Assembly: GCA_910585455.1 (NCBI GenBank) | Contig: CAJUEL010000008.1 | Location: 60,594-124,593, forward strand | Direction: 5' to 3' | From: an uncultured Eisenbergiella sp. | GTDB taxonomy: Bacteria > Bacillota > Clostridia > Lachnospirales > Lachnospiraceae | Length of the DNA: 64,000 bases | In this document: positions 52,044 through 61,310 of the stretch, in pieces | Layout of the letters: every line of letters begins with the position of its first letter | Numbering within the stretch: the stretch's first letter is position 1 | Translations under genes and position numbers: made by a program | The notes under the pieces: generated by a model | What the model was told of the DNA's origin: nothing | Databases searched by the model: none | What the model saw: the letters and a program-made list of their open reading frames with translations, nothing else

Positions 52044-52838
52044 TTACATCCGCGCAGCCATCAGATTGCTGGAGGTGTATCTTTTCAATCCTCTGTAAAA
52101 GAAAGCCGTTGCCGCCGCAAACAGCAAAACCGCATAGCCCGTTACAAAGAGCAATCCGATCACGTCAAAGCTTCTCATGATCTGCACCGGCAGATAAATC
52201 TCGATGCCCACCGGAATCACATAGTACAGAAGAAGCCTCGCCGTTCCTTTGAATATGCCGTCCGGATAGGTCGCAAAGCTGATCATGCTGTTCACCATAT
52301 TGTTTCCAAATATATCCGCCCGCACAAACCAGAAGGAAAGGCTTCCCAGCAATATGGCATATGCCGTAAGAATCATCGCTCCTGTCACCGTGAAAAAGAG
52401 AAACAAAAGGAGTCTCCCGAAGCTGAAACAAAATATGCAGATCAGAAGAATGCCATATAAAAAATCACCGATCGCGGATGTGTCTGTGGAGGAGGTGATC
52501 ACGCTAAACAGCACGTTTTTGGGCTGCACCAGCCAGGAGTCCAGCTTGCCGTTTATGATCAGCTCCGGCAGGGAAAATGCTCTTGCGAAAAAAATATGTG
52601 ATAATCCGAAGCAGCTTGCCGCCAGACCCCACAAAAGCATGACGTCCCGCATGGCATAGCCGCCCACCTCCTTCCGGATATGGAGCAAAATTATCCATTG
52701 GATGATGAACGCCGCGTTGTTGAGCATCATAAAGCCGATATTGGTCAGGAAGGTGACCTTGTTGAGCATCTCCCGCATAATATTGTATTTTACGGATAAC
52801 AGGCATACCCGTATCTGATTTTTAACCGCCGTTAACAT
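52044..52838 (-). CDS. ABC-2 type permease (DUF990 family), second subunit
   Basis: A 264-residue membrane protein with six helices, resembling DUF990/ABC-2 exporters that work as two-permease complexes. It overlaps the first permease gene by 17 nt, and the ATPase gene lies upstream of that. The substrate of such exporters is usually unknown (some handle antibiotics or lipids). Confidence 0.85.
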   Translation of the reverse strand: MLTAVKNQIRVCLLSVKYNIMREMLNKVTFLTNIGFMMLNNAAFIIQWIILLHIRKEVGGYAMRDVMLLWGLAASCFGLSHIFFARAFSLPELIINGKLDSWLVQPKNVLFSVITSSTDTSAIGDFLYGILLICIFCFSFGRLLLFLFFTVTGAMILTAYAILLGSLSFWFVRADIFGNNMVNSMISFATYPDGIFKGTARLLLYYVIPVGIEIYLPVQIMRSFDVIGLLFVTGYAVLLFAAATAFFYRGLKRYTSSNLMAARM

Positions 52839-53613
52839 GCAGTTTTCTTACCCCCTTTCCATAAACGAATGCCATGAGCGCGCAGCCTGCCGCCAGGTAT
52901 ACAAGCTGTGCGAGGAGGATTTCCAGGCATTTTTCCGTGCTGAAATCCACAAGCAGCTTTGCGGGACCGTAGCAGACCGTGTAAATCGGCGTGAGCTTGA
53001 AGAAGGGCTGCAGCGCTTTTGGAAATATTTCGATGGGGAAAAGTGTTCCAACCACTAAAATCAGCTTATCATACAGCCATTGAAAAGGGGTGGAGTCCTC
53101 AATCCAGAAGGAAATCAGACTGATGTTCAGCTTGAAAACCCCGTTGATGGTGATGCCCAGCACGACGCAGGGAAGCGCCGCCAAAAAAGTGACGGGATGA
53201 AATCCAGGCAGGCTGCCCACCAGAATGCCTCCGGCCAGCGCCGCAAACGCCGCGTACATGGGAAGCTGTATGCTCCATTCGCCCGTGAATCTGGACAGAA
53301 TATACAGCGGATAATAGTAGGGCTTATTCACCTGATAGGCGATATTTCCGCTGCGGATGTCCGATGCCGCCTGTCTTGCCATGACGGCGGGCCTTGCGCC
53401 GAACCACAGGGTTTCCGTGATGATGACATACCAGATCATTTGCTCCTTTGTATATCCGGCGATCAGGCTTGCAGGCTCATCGTACATATAATTCCAGAGA
53501 CAGATGAACACGAAAATGATGATAAAAAAGCTGATAAATCCCATCAGGACGTTTGCCGCATATTGCAGGGTTTCCATGAGCACGGCGCGGTAAATGGTCG
53601 CGTATTTTTTCAT
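52822..53613 (-). CDS. ABC-2 type permease, first subunit
   Basis: A 263-residue membrane protein with six helices (for example LMGFISFFIIIFVFICLW) and a conserved ARQAASDIRSGNIAYQVNKP loop found in the DUF990-type partner permease. ATG 53613 overlaps the ATPase stop by 4 nt; the long N-terminal extension in the same frame lies inside the ATPase gene and is spurious. It forms the transport pore with the next gene product. Confidence 0.87.
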   Translation of the reverse strand: MKKYATIYRAVLMETLQYAANVLMGFISFFIIIFVFICLWNYMYDEPASLIAGYTKEQMIWYVIITETLWFGARPAVMARQAASDIRSGNIAYQVNKPYYYPLYILSRFTGEWSIQLPMYAAFAALAGGILVGSLPGFHPVTFLAALPCVVLGITINGVFKLNISLISFWIEDSTPFQWLYDKLILVVGTLFPIEIFPKALQPFFKLTPIYTVCYGPAKLLVDFSTEKCLEILLAQLVYLAAGCALMAFVYGKGVRKLHVNGG

Positions 53614-54602
53614 GAGGCCGCCTCCTTTCCCTCCGTTTGGTATATCGCCGTGATGATATTTTCCAGCGGAATGTTGGAGATGTTGATATCCTCCATGTTT
53701 TCCAGATTCAGGCTGCGAAGCGCATCGCTGATTTTCATCACGGCTGTGTCCACCTCGAACCGGATATGCCCTTCCTTTTCCTTCAAAATCGTGATGCCCT
53801 GCATGGGCGGCAGCGACATTTCCCCGTGCAGCCTCACCTCTACGGTCTTTTGGTTCAGATAATGATATTTTACATGCTCCATGGAATCGTCCATCACGAT
53901 TCGCCCGTTGTTGACGATGATGATGCGCCTGCACAGCTTTTCGATGTCTCCGATATCATGGCTGGTCAGAAAAACCGTGGTATGAAGCTGGCGGTTCATT
54001 GTTTTGATCAGGGAGCGGACGTTTTCCTTTACGACCGGGTCCAGCCCGATCGTCGGCTCATCCAGAAAGAGCACCTTCGGACTGTGGATCAAAGATGCCG
54101 CAAACTCACAGCGGATGCGCTGCCCCAGCGAAAGGCTGCGGACCGGCGTGTTGATGAATGCGCCCAGATCAAAAATATCCGCCAGTTCCCCGATGCGCCG
54201 GTCCGTCTCGGCATCGGACATATCGTAGATTGCGCCAAAAAAGCGGAAATTGTCGTTGGGTGTCAGGTGTGTCCAAAGCTGTTCCTTTTGCCCGAATACC
54301 GTGCCGATTTCGTAGGCCAGCTGTTTTCTTTTTTTTGACGGATCAATGCCCAGAACCCTTGCGCTGCCGCTGTCTGGGCAAAGGATCCCTGTCAGCATTT
54401 TGATGGTCGTGCTCTTTCCCGCGCCGTTGGGGCCGATAAACGCCAGAATTTCCCCTTCCTCCACATGAAAGGAAACGCTGTCAACCGCCCGGATTTCCTC
54501 CGTCCGGGGATGGAAAATGGCCCGTATGCTTCCGCCCATTCCCCGTTCCTTTTGTTTCACCCGAAAGGTCTTTGATAACCCTTCCACTTCAATCGCTTTC
54601 AT
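53610..54602 (-). CDS. ABC transporter ATP-binding protein
   Basis: A 330-residue ATPase. Walker A GPNGAGKST, Q-loop GTVFGQKEQLW, signature LSLGQRIRCE, Walker B VLFLDEPTIGLDP and H-loop LTSHDIGDIE are all intact. The C-terminal 90 residues form the extra domain usual in DrrA/NatA-like exporters. GAGGAGG precedes ATG 54602. It is the first gene of a three-gene exporter operon with end-to-start overlaps. The 445-nt gap upstream holds only the short palindrome at 54981. Confidence 0.93.
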   Translation of the reverse strand: MKAIEVEGLSKTFRVKQKERGMGGSIRAIFHPRTEEIRAVDSVSFHVEEGEILAFIGPNGAGKSTTIKMLTGILCPDSGSARVLGIDPSKKRKQLAYEIGTVFGQKEQLWTHLTPNDNFRFFGAIYDMSDAETDRRIGELADIFDLGAFINTPVRSLSLGQRIRCEFAASLIHSPKVLFLDEPTIGLDPVVKENVRSLIKTMNRQLHTTVFLTSHDIGDIEKLCRRIIIVNNGRIVMDDSMEHVKYHYLNQKTVEVRLHGEMSLPPMQGITILKEKEGHIRFEVDTAVMKISDALRSLNLENMEDINISNIPLENIITAIYQTEGKEAAS

Positions 54603-54980
54603 TTTTTCCTCCTCCTCAAAATTTAGATATAAAAAAGAACCGCCCGTTATACGCCACCTTCGTGTGCATATACCATGCGGTTCATTCCTATCCTCTGATT
54701 CCCGCATAGCCAAATAAGACCTTCCATCTTACGGCCATGCGTCTGCCCGGCTGTGCGCCGGAATCAAATCGGGACCGTATTATGAAAAATCTGCTGCACC
54801 AGCATAATCAGATAAGAATTTATAACATTTGCTAAAAACATATTTTTTCTCCTGCAGTTTCCTGAAATTTCAGATAGCATATCACAATGCGGGATGGAAT
54901 GCAAGCTTTTTTTGCGTCTGTTCTGAACAGTAACAAATAATTGCGGATTGGCAGGAACAGTGCTATAATGTAAAAGCGGT

Positions 54981-55018
54981 CTATGCAACGGTTCAGATTT
55001 GTCCGGACTGTTACATAG
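54981..55018. repeat. Short palindromic repeat with extended arms
   Basis: CTATGCAACGGTTCAGA, TTT, then GTCCGGACTGTTACATAG: 17-bp arms with a few mismatches. It lies in the leader of the zinc-ribbon gene, 29 nt before its start. A TATAATG -10 candidate at 54964 is just upstream. Confidence 0.7.
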
Positions 55019-55047
55019 ATTGACAAAATGTTGAGGGAGGAGAAAAC

Positions 55048-55701
55048 ATGTTTTGCAGAAAATGTGGAGCGGAAATTGAGGAAGGAGCAAAGTTTTGCAT
55101 TCGATGTGGAACTCCGGTGGCAGGCGATGGGGCGGCGGGAAATCCTGCGGCAAATGCAGCGGTGAAAAGCGGCGGGGAGAAGAAGGATAACAGAAAATGG
55201 TTTGGAATCGGAGCGATAGCTCTGGTCTGTATTGCTATATGGGGGCTCATTTCTCTGTTCAAAGGTTCCGGAGGGGGGCTGGATTCTCCGGAGGAGGCAT
55301 TTGATACATATTTTGAAGGCTTTTGGGGGCATGATTTTGATCTGATGTTAAGCGTCAGTCCGGACTTTGAGGTCAAGTATGAGGGCGGAGAGTCCGCGGT
55401 AAGGGCACAGCTGCAGAAAAATTATGATAACCAGGTCAGAGATTATGTGAGTAACGGTTATCGGTTCACCTTTAAGGCAACCGGTCATACGATGCTGGAT
55501 AAGGATGAAGTGAAGAGAGTTGAGAAGGAAATGAGCGAGGCTTATGATGCCAGAATCAAGCTTTCGGCGGCAGCAATTATTGATTATAACATCATCATGA
55601 AATATAAAGGTACGGAAAAGGTTTCTTCTCTTTCAAGCGGATATGCCGTTAAATATAAAGGGAAGTGGTACTATCTTAATGTCGCGGATAGCAGCATGTA
55701 A
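55048..55701 (+). CDS. Zinc-ribbon membrane-anchored protein
   Basis: A 217-residue protein. An N-terminal zinc ribbon (MFCRKCGAEIEEGAKFCIRC, two CxxC knuckles) is followed by a Gly/Ala linker, one helix at about 52-70 and a C-terminal domain with an NTF2-like feel (PEEAFDTYFEGFWGHDFDLML). This layout is common in uncharacterised Firmicutes proteins. GGGAGGAG precedes the ATG. Function unknown. Confidence 0.8.
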   Translation: MFCRKCGAEIEEGAKFCIRCGTPVAGDGAAGNPAANAAVKSGGEKKDNRKWFGIGAIALVCIAIWGLISLFKGSGGGLDSPEEAFDTYFEGFWGHDFDLMLSVSPDFEVKYEGGESAVRAQLQKNYDNQVRDYVSNGYRFTFKATGHTMLDKDEVKRVEKEMSEAYDARIKLSAAAIIDYNIIMKYKGTEKVSSLSSGYAVKYKGKWYYLNVADSSM

Positions 55702-55708
55702 CATAAAC

Positions 55709-55733
55709 GGGGCACAGCGGAAATGCTGTGCCC
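55709..55733. terminator. Hairpin between convergent genes
   Basis: GGGCACAGC (55710-55718) pairs with GCTGTGCCC (55725-55733), followed by TGTTAAAAT. It serves the zinc-ribbon gene and perhaps the converging Rpn gene. Confidence 0.7.
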
Positions 55734-55760
55734 TGTTAAAATCAAGAGCGTTTTATGGCA

Positions 55761-56954
55761 TTATTCTTCCGCGTCCCAATACAGGTCTGCTTTTTGAGAA
55801 GCGGCTTCCCGCGCTTTGGCGGGATCGTCTGCCAGGGCTGTCTGGAACCTTTCAGCCAGGCGTATGACAGTTTCTTCCCGGGAGCAATTCAGATCCCTGC
55901 AGGCGGCGATATATGCTTTATATTCGCTTTCCTGTTTGTGGCTGACCGCGTTTTTTTGCGCTTCTGCCAACCGATGTTCGGCTTCGTTCGCCCGGTCCTC
56001 CGCCTCGTTCGCCCGGTCCTCTGCTTCATTCGCCCGGCATTCTGCCTCATCTGCCCGCTTGATTGCTTCTTCCGCCTGCCTGCGCGCTTCTGCGGTATTC
56101 CGTCTTTCAGCCTGAATATCCATTTTTTGCATATTCTCAAACAAATATCCCATTTGCTTCCCTCCTAACGCCTTCACATACTCGCTGGCTTCGCTGGTCG
56201 GTATGTTCATTTTCATCATCAGACTGTACATTACGTCCTGCATGAGCTTTATGACATGCGGATCGGCGTTTTTGAGGATGTCAGCCAGCTTTTCAGGCGG
56301 CAACGACCGGAATTTATGGAAATCCTCCGGGCTCTGCAGCCTGTTGAGCAGCATGAGCAGCGACATCTCATCCCCGCGATCGAGCAGCTCCTGATTGCTG
56401 TAATCATGTATCCTGACTACCTCATACCGGAAATCCGGCACGTATCCGCCAAATACATCGCTCCGCCATATCCGCTCCCGTAAGTGCTGCGGCGCTGTCC
56501 AGCTGTCATTTCCTTCATAATAGACGATTGGCAAAACGGGCGGATAGCGAAAGCCTTTCTGTCTGGAAATTCCCCTTTTTTTCCGCTCCATTTCCTTTGC
56601 GTACTCATGCCAGATGCAGGTCATGTATCGAAGCAGCTGCATCGTGACATCATAGTCCACGCCGCTTTTGTGCTCAATCAATGATATCAGGTAAAGCGGG
56701 GCATTTTCCCGTTTGCCGTTTTCGTCCTTCAGCCGTATTTTCTTGACCGTATCGGCCTCAAATTCCACGCCCAGGTAAGCCTGATACCGTTCCGTGACGT
56801 CTTCGATATCCTCCGGCTGCACCTGCTTCAGCTGCGGAATATCCACGTTGTCCTGCAAAAACTGTGCGCAGAGCGTGGGATTTTTAAAAATTTCCTTGCT
56901 GTTTACATCCCTTGCCTGTGTCTGTACAGACGTTTTCTGTTTGTTTTTCTCCAA
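55761..56954 (-). CDS. Rpn/YhgA-like nuclease (intact) with internal start
   Basis: A 397-residue member of the recombination-promoting nuclease/putative transposase YhgA-like group. The nuclease region around 55-125 has EFEAD and SLIEHKSGVDYD (PD-ExK-like), followed by QLLRYMTCIWHEYA and PVLPIVYYEG. The C-terminus is a coiled coil built of the heptad RANEAED repeated several times. AGGAGGG lies 6 nt before an in-frame ATG at 56153, which would yield a 130-residue C-terminal protein, MGYLFENMQKMDI onwards. The pseudogene at 27869 is a paralog with the same internal site, and the upstream regions match too. A phage-defence toxin with intragenic inhibitor is inferred from E. coli Rpn work. Confidence 0.85.
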   Translation of the reverse strand: MEKNKQKTSVQTQARDVNSKEIFKNPTLCAQFLQDNVDIPQLKQVQPEDIEDVTERYQAYLGVEFEADTVKKIRLKDENGKRENAPLYLISLIEHKSGVDYDVTMQLLRYMTCIWHEYAKEMERKKRGISRQKGFRYPPVLPIVYYEGNDSWTAPQHLRERIWRSDVFGGYVPDFRYEVVRIHDYSNQELLDRGDEMSLLMLLNRLQSPEDFHKFRSLPPEKLADILKNADPHVIKLMQDVMYSLMMKMNIPTSEASEYVKALGGKQMGYLFENMQKMDIQAERRNTAEARRQAEEAIKRADEAECRANEAEDRANEAEDRANEAEHRLAEAQKNAVSHKQESEYKAYIAACRDLNCSREETVIRLAERFQTALADDPAKAREAASQKADLYWDAEE

Positions 56955-57340
56955 TTCTTTTCCTCCTGTTTGTGGGTAAATACGTGCATGAACAGAAGGA
57001 AATCAACTTTCCGCCTGCCTGCACCATGTCAAAGGGTTTGATTTGAACTGTGGCGAAAAGCCAGAATTCGGATTCCGGAATTATAATATTCGGAATAGAA
57101 AGCGCATCATGAACGATCAGATTTGTTGATGCGCTGTCACAAGATGAGTGTAACACCTTTTGCGAATGCTGACAAGTAGATTTATAAAAATCACCGTGAG
57201 CAATAATCATACAAAAAATATAATTGTAATATAGGCAGGTGAAAGCGTATAATACAAACGTAATGCTTTGCGCATGTCATGTACAAAGGTTTGAAAAGCT
57301 GAAATCAGGAAAAACCAGAATTACAAAAAGGATGAAAAAA

Positions 57341-58102
57341 ATGGAACCCAGAGAAATCATGGAATTGGTAAAGAAAACAAAAGCATTTGTGGAGAACCGG
57401 GAAATGGCCTCACATGTGAAAGCGAAAGGCCCGGCGGATTATGTGACGCAGGTGGACACAGACATCCAAAGCTTTTTATGCAAAGAGCTGAGCAGGCTTG
57501 CGCCACAAATCCAGTTTCTTGGAGAGGAGGAGGGCCTGCATGAAATGCCGGGTGACGTTTATTGGATTTTGGATCCCATAGACGGCACGACGAATCTCAT
57601 CCATGACTATCAGCACAGCGTCGTATCGTTGGGGCTATATGAAAAAGGAGAGATTACGCTGGGGGTGATATACGATCCTTTCCGGGAGGATATTTATTAT
57701 GCGCAGAAAGGAAAGGGCAGCTTTTTAAACGGCAATCCCATCCATGTCTCTTTGGCAGGGACGCTTGGTGAAACCATTATCGCGTTTGGCACGGCGCCCT
57801 ATGACCGGGAGCTGTCAGCGGAAAACTTCCGGCATCTGGAGAAGGTTTTTGGGAAATGCCAGGACATTCGCAGAACGGGATCGGCGGCCCTGGATCTTGC
57901 CTATGTGGCGTGCGGACGTACGGGAGGATTTTTCGAGCCGCGCCTTTCGCCCTGGGATTTTGCGGCGGGAATGCTGCTGGTCACGGAAGCCGGAGGAAGG
58001 ATAACGGATTTGACAGGGGAATCGCTGAACCTGTTAAAACGGGGCGGAGTTGTCGCGACAAACGGAAAGCTTCACGGGGAACTTTTGGAGCTGTTGGCAT
58101 AA
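57341..58102 (+). CDS. Inositol monophosphatase family protein
   Basis: A 253-residue metal-dependent phosphatase. The metal sites are clear: GEEEG (Glu), DPIDGTTN (Asp-x-x-Asp) and SPWDFAAGMLLV (Asp). Family members hydrolyse inositol monophosphate, PAP or fructose-1,6-bisphosphate, so the substrate is open. ATG 57341 has AAAAAGG with 9-nt spacing; earlier ATGs lack a site. The 386-nt gap before it holds the Rpn upstream region (about 57000-57130) and nothing else recognised. Confidence 0.92.
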   Translation: MEPREIMELVKKTKAFVENREMASHVKAKGPADYVTQVDTDIQSFLCKELSRLAPQIQFLGEEEGLHEMPGDVYWILDPIDGTTNLIHDYQHSVVSLGLYEKGEITLGVIYDPFREDIYYAQKGKGSFLNGNPIHVSLAGTLGETIIAFGTAPYDRELSAENFRHLEKVFGKCQDIRRTGSAALDLAYVACGRTGGFFEPRLSPWDFAAGMLLVTEAGGRITDLTGESLNLLKRGGVVATNGKLHGELLELLA

Positions 58103-58252
58103 ACTCTGGGTTGATTTTTCGCTTTTACACTTAACCGTTCCTATATTGTAAAAGGGGATCGGGTCCTGTAAAATATGCTGTGAAAGTCCTGGATAGCGAC
58201 AGCTGTGGAGCGCCAATGCGCGGACGGGCTGACTTTCATGTGTGGTGGCGTA

Positions 58253-58288
58253 CCGTAATGGTTCAGACAGGTCTGGACTATTGCGGTT
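58253..58288. repeat. Short palindromic repeat with extended arms
   Basis: ACCGTAATGGTTCAGAC, AG, GTCTGGACTATTGCGGT: 17-bp arms with three mismatches. It lies 32 nt before the XRE regulator start. Confidence 0.75.
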
Positions 58289-58320
58289 TATTCCGTTTCA
58301 AAAATGAACAGGAGATCGAA

Positions 58321-59571
58321 ATGTTTGACAGTGTAAAAGCGGGCAGGCAAATTGCGCGATTAAGAAGAAACAAAGGATTGACACAGGAGGACGTGGCCCG
58401 GCGGTTAAGTATCAGCCCGCAGGCGGTGAGCAAATGGGAAAACGGTCATACCATGCCGGAATTATCTTTGCTTGTGGAACTATCAGAGGTGCTTGACAGC
58501 ACAATTGACGGGATTCTTTTTCCGGATCGTCCGTCGGCTGCCGACGCCAATTTCGAACACATATTGCTGCCATATGCTCCGATAGCGGATTTTACAGGAA
58601 AAAACTGGCCCTACAGCATGGCAATCCCTGCGATGCTGGCAGCGATCCGGCTTTTTATGGGGCTTGAAAAGCGCCGGGATTCCATGGGGCGACAAATCAA
58701 TGATGACACCGAATATATTCTCCAGTCCGCGTTTTCGGGCATTTGCTTTGGCTATTCCTGGGAACCGGAGAGGGCTTTGGAAGATTGCCTTACAGTTTAT
58801 GGGCTGACGGGAGAAGTCCATAGCAGCGAGGATTATTCCGAAGAGGAGTTCGTTCATCTGGCGGCCAATCATATTTTAAGCGGATATCCGTTGGTCATTC
58901 TCCCGAAGGAATATACGGACATCATACTGGCAACGGGCTTTTCGGACCGGGGAAAAATTTTAAAAGGGATTCCGTTTCTGGATGGGGATGATGAAAAAAA
59001 TTCGGTCATGTCCTTTCAACAGCTGAAAAGCTTTCCGGTATGGTATGTCAAAAGTTCTGACATGCTGTTGATAAGACCCGGTTCAAAAACCGTTTCTGTT
59101 GCCGACAAATGCAAAGAAACCCTGCATACAGGAGTTTCTCTGTTAAGCAATACCGCTGCTGTGTCAGAACAGCCGCTTGTTGGATACGGACTGGTCATAT
59201 ATGACAATTGGTGTAATGAGCTTCGAAAGGAAAACAACGGAAATCTTGTGACGATTGCATGTCTGGTTCCTCATATTTTCATACATTATGAAGGAAAGCT
59301 GCGCATAAAACAGTTTCTTGAACGCAGTATGCGCCTGCTGGAGGAGCTGGATCATGCCTCTGTAATGGTGGCAATCTCAAAATATGAAGAAATGATCAGT
59401 ATGTGTGAAAAGTGCATGAATCAGCTGCTGACGCAAACGCCGCAGAGCGCAGAGGAGGCAAGGACGAAACGGCAGATGCTGATCGGTGTGCTGCAAAGGA
59501 GCAGGGAATTGGAGGAAGAGGCCCTGCGGGAGATCGCGGCAGCCATTTCCGGAGAAAGGCAGGGTTCATAA
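58321..59571 (+). CDS. XRE family transcriptional regulator with a large C-terminal sensor-like region
   Basis: A 416-residue protein. Residues 8-62 are a HTH_3 domain (IARLRRNKGLTQEDVARRLS, SPQAVSKWENG). The remaining 350 residues include a cysteine-peptidase-like BtrH/DUF4872-type pattern (SGICFGYSWEPERALEDCL, then ILSGYPLVIL), which I cannot assign firmly, and a helical C-terminal tail with three to four cysteines. Start 58321 follows CAGGAGATCG. Its targets are unknown. Confidence 0.75.
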   Translation: MFDSVKAGRQIARLRRNKGLTQEDVARRLSISPQAVSKWENGHTMPELSLLVELSEVLDSTIDGILFPDRPSAADANFEHILLPYAPIADFTGKNWPYSMAIPAMLAAIRLFMGLEKRRDSMGRQINDDTEYILQSAFSGICFGYSWEPERALEDCLTVYGLTGEVHSSEDYSEEEFVHLAANHILSGYPLVILPKEYTDIILATGFSDRGKILKGIPFLDGDDEKNSVMSFQQLKSFPVWYVKSSDMLLIRPGSKTVSVADKCKETLHTGVSLLSNTAAVSEQPLVGYGLVIYDNWCNELRKENNGNLVTIACLVPHIFIHYEGKLRIKQFLERSMRLLEELDHASVMVAISKYEEMISMCEKCMNQLLTQTPQSAEEARTKRQMLIGVLQRSRELEEEALREIAAAISGERQGS

Positions 59572-59586
59572 AATTTTCACATATTT

Positions 59587-59629
59587 TTAGCACTCGCCTC
59601 TTGACGTGGCTAACAAACTGTTATATCAT
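59587..59629 (+). promoter_or_regulatory. Promoter with a half-conserved CIRCE element before hsp20
   Basis: TTAGCACTC (59587-59595), nine bases, then CGTGGCTAA (59605-59613). The left half is a perfect CIRCE half-site and the right keeps only GCTAA. It overlaps -35 TTGACG (59601-59606); 17 nt on is TATCAT (59624-59629). HrcA repression of a heat-shock promoter is the natural reading, perhaps weakened. Confidence 0.65.
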
Positions 59630-59688
59630 ACCTATAACAAGCAAACAATCAATGACCCGAAAGGGAATTTCGTCAGGAGGAAGATATC

Positions 59689-60123
59689 ATGTATAGAAAC
59701 ACCTTTAACCTATTCGATGACTTTTTCAATGATGTATATGGAGATCCCTTCGCGAAGAAGGATGATAGAGGCAAGAGCGTGCCGCAGCTGATGCGCACGG
59801 ACATTTTGGAGAAGGATGGTCAATATCTTTTAGACATTGAGCTCCCAGGCTTTTCCAGGGAAGAGGTACAGGCGGAATTGAAGGACGGTTATCTGACGAT
59901 TGCCGCCGTGAAGCAGCATGCGGTGGAGAGTCAGGATACGAAAACGAACTACATCCGCAAGGAACGCTACAGCGGAAGCATGAAGCGCACCTTCTACGTT
60001 GGGGAAGAGGTGACGGAAAAGGATATCCAGGCGGCATTCAAGGATGGAATCCTCAAGGTAATGATTAACAAGCCGAAGCCGAAGGAGCTGACGGATGAGC
60101 GCAGATTCATTCCGATTCTGTAA
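59689..60123 (+). CDS. Hsp20/alpha-crystallin small heat shock protein
   Basis: A 144-residue ATP-independent holdase. The alpha-crystallin domain spans about 35-130 (MRTDILEKDGQYLLDIELPG, GSMKRTFYVGEEV, and the closing AAFKDGILKVMINKP). The C-terminal IPIL supplies the IxI anchor for oligomer assembly. AGGAGGAAG precedes the ATG. The CIRCE-like promoter fits heat-shock control. Confidence 0.95.
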   Translation: MYRNTFNLFDDFFNDVYGDPFAKKDDRGKSVPQLMRTDILEKDGQYLLDIELPGFSREEVQAELKDGYLTIAAVKQHAVESQDTKTNYIRKERYSGSMKRTFYVGEEVTEKDIQAAFKDGILKVMINKPKPKELTDERRFIPIL

Positions 60124-60138
60124 AGCGAAGGAAAAGAC

Positions 60139-60166
60139 AAAGGCGGTGCCGTGAGGCATCGCCTTT
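60139..60166. terminator. Hairpin between hsp20 and the phosphodiesterase gene
   Basis: AAAGGCGGTGCC (60139-60150), loop GTGA, GGCATCGCCTTT (60155-60166). It lies between convergent stops; it has A/T flanks but no long T-run. Confidence 0.7.
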
Positions 60167-60185
60167 GCTGCCGGAAACCGGATTG

Positions 60186-60998
60186 TCATGATTGTCTGGG
60201 AAGGAAATCCTCGAAAATAAACATATTAAAATATTTTTGGCATGCCCGCAGCTCTGCCTCCGACCGGATCACCCACCCCGCCGCGTGAGCACGAAACATG
60301 CGCCTGCACAAAAACAGAGAAATATCCTTGCGGAAACGCCAGTTATAAGCGATGAAATCCGGTCGCCCGATAACATTGAGAACCATTTTTCCCAAAAGGT
60401 ACTGCGCCGGGCTGAGCGTCCGGTTCTCTACATTAAAATGTGTGGAAAGCTGACCGCGCAGAATGCCGGGGCGGTTTTTGCGATACCACCACAGCGCGGC
60501 GGGGTGAAAGGACTCAATGCAATAGGGGCCGGAATAGGAGGAGAGCAGCATCCCGATTTTTTCCGGAATCCGCATATCGAAACGGTCCATTTTGATTTCC
60601 ACCAGAAGCGGTATTTTTCCGTTAACCAGAGAAAGCACTTCGGAAAAAGACGGAATCCGTTCCTTTGTATCGTGCAGACAAAAGGTTTGCAGCGTTTCAT
60701 AGGACAACTCGTCCACGCGCCGGTCGATTGCGCACATGCGGCTCAATGTGGCGTCATGAAAAACGACGGGAACACCGTCAGCGGAAAGCTGGACATCCAG
60801 TTCGATTCCATAACCGGCGTCCACCGCCCGCTGAAATGCGAGAAGAGAATTTTCGGGAATTCCATTCCTGATATCGTGAAGCCCTCTGTGTGCAAAATAT
60901 GTATGCAGAAAGGGAACGGCATCCGGCTTTTGAAGCCGCGGGCGGATCAGAAACAGATATATAAAAAGAAGGATTATGATATAAAGCAATATTTTCAT
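60186..60998 (-). CDS. Glycerophosphodiester phosphodiesterase (GDPD family)
   Basis: A 270-residue membrane-anchored enzyme. An N-terminal helix (ILLYIIILLFIYLFLI) is followed by a TIM-barrel GDPD domain: AHRGLHD (catalytic His), PENSLLAF (Glu), GIELDVQLSADGVPVVFHD (metal Glu/Asp and second catalytic His), and VEIKMD (Glu). It hydrolyses glycerophosphodiesters from lipids or teichoic acid. A near-perfect palindrome lies 40 nt upstream of the start. Confidence 0.93.
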   Translation of the reverse strand: MKILLYIIILLFIYLFLIRPRLQKPDAVPFLHTYFAHRGLHDIRNGIPENSLLAFQRAVDAGYGIELDVQLSADGVPVVFHDATLSRMCAIDRRVDELSYETLQTFCLHDTKERIPSFSEVLSLVNGKIPLLVEIKMDRFDMRIPEKIGMLLSSYSGPYCIESFHPAALWWYRKNRPGILRGQLSTHFNVENRTLSPAQYLLGKMVLNVIGRPDFIAYNWRFRKDISLFLCRRMFRAHAAGWVIRSEAELRACQKYFNMFIFEDFLPRQS

Positions 60999-61038
60999 TC
61001 TTTATACTCCGTGCGCGCTTTGGCGCGCATACCAATCA

Positions 61039-61068
61039 ATAAGTTTGGAAATTTATTTCTAAACTTAT
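61039..61068 (-). promoter_or_regulatory. 30-bp palindrome upstream of the phosphodiesterase gene
   Basis: ATAAGTTTGGAAATT / TATTTCTAAACTTAT, complementary at 13 of 15 positions. It is AT-rich and has the form of an operator for a dimeric or tetrameric regulator. The rest of the 312-nt gap to the fumarase gene shows a short GC-rich hairpin (about 61007-61029) and nothing else definite. Confidence 0.5.
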
Positions 61069-61310
61069 ACTCCTGCATATCAGAAATACGACACCGATCA
61101 GTGAAAATGGCATATACCGTAAGCCAGTATATAACTTTTTGAAAAAAATGTCATGTTTTTTTGCAAATTTTCTCGAAAACAGTGGAAGAAATGCGGATTG
61201 CGCGGTAAAATAAAAAAATAACGATAAACAGGTGCGCCAAACCAGGGTGCGCCGTCACGCGTGAAAGACGGCCGGCCGGTCGGGACGTTCACAGTGGAAC
61301 GGAGGCGAAA

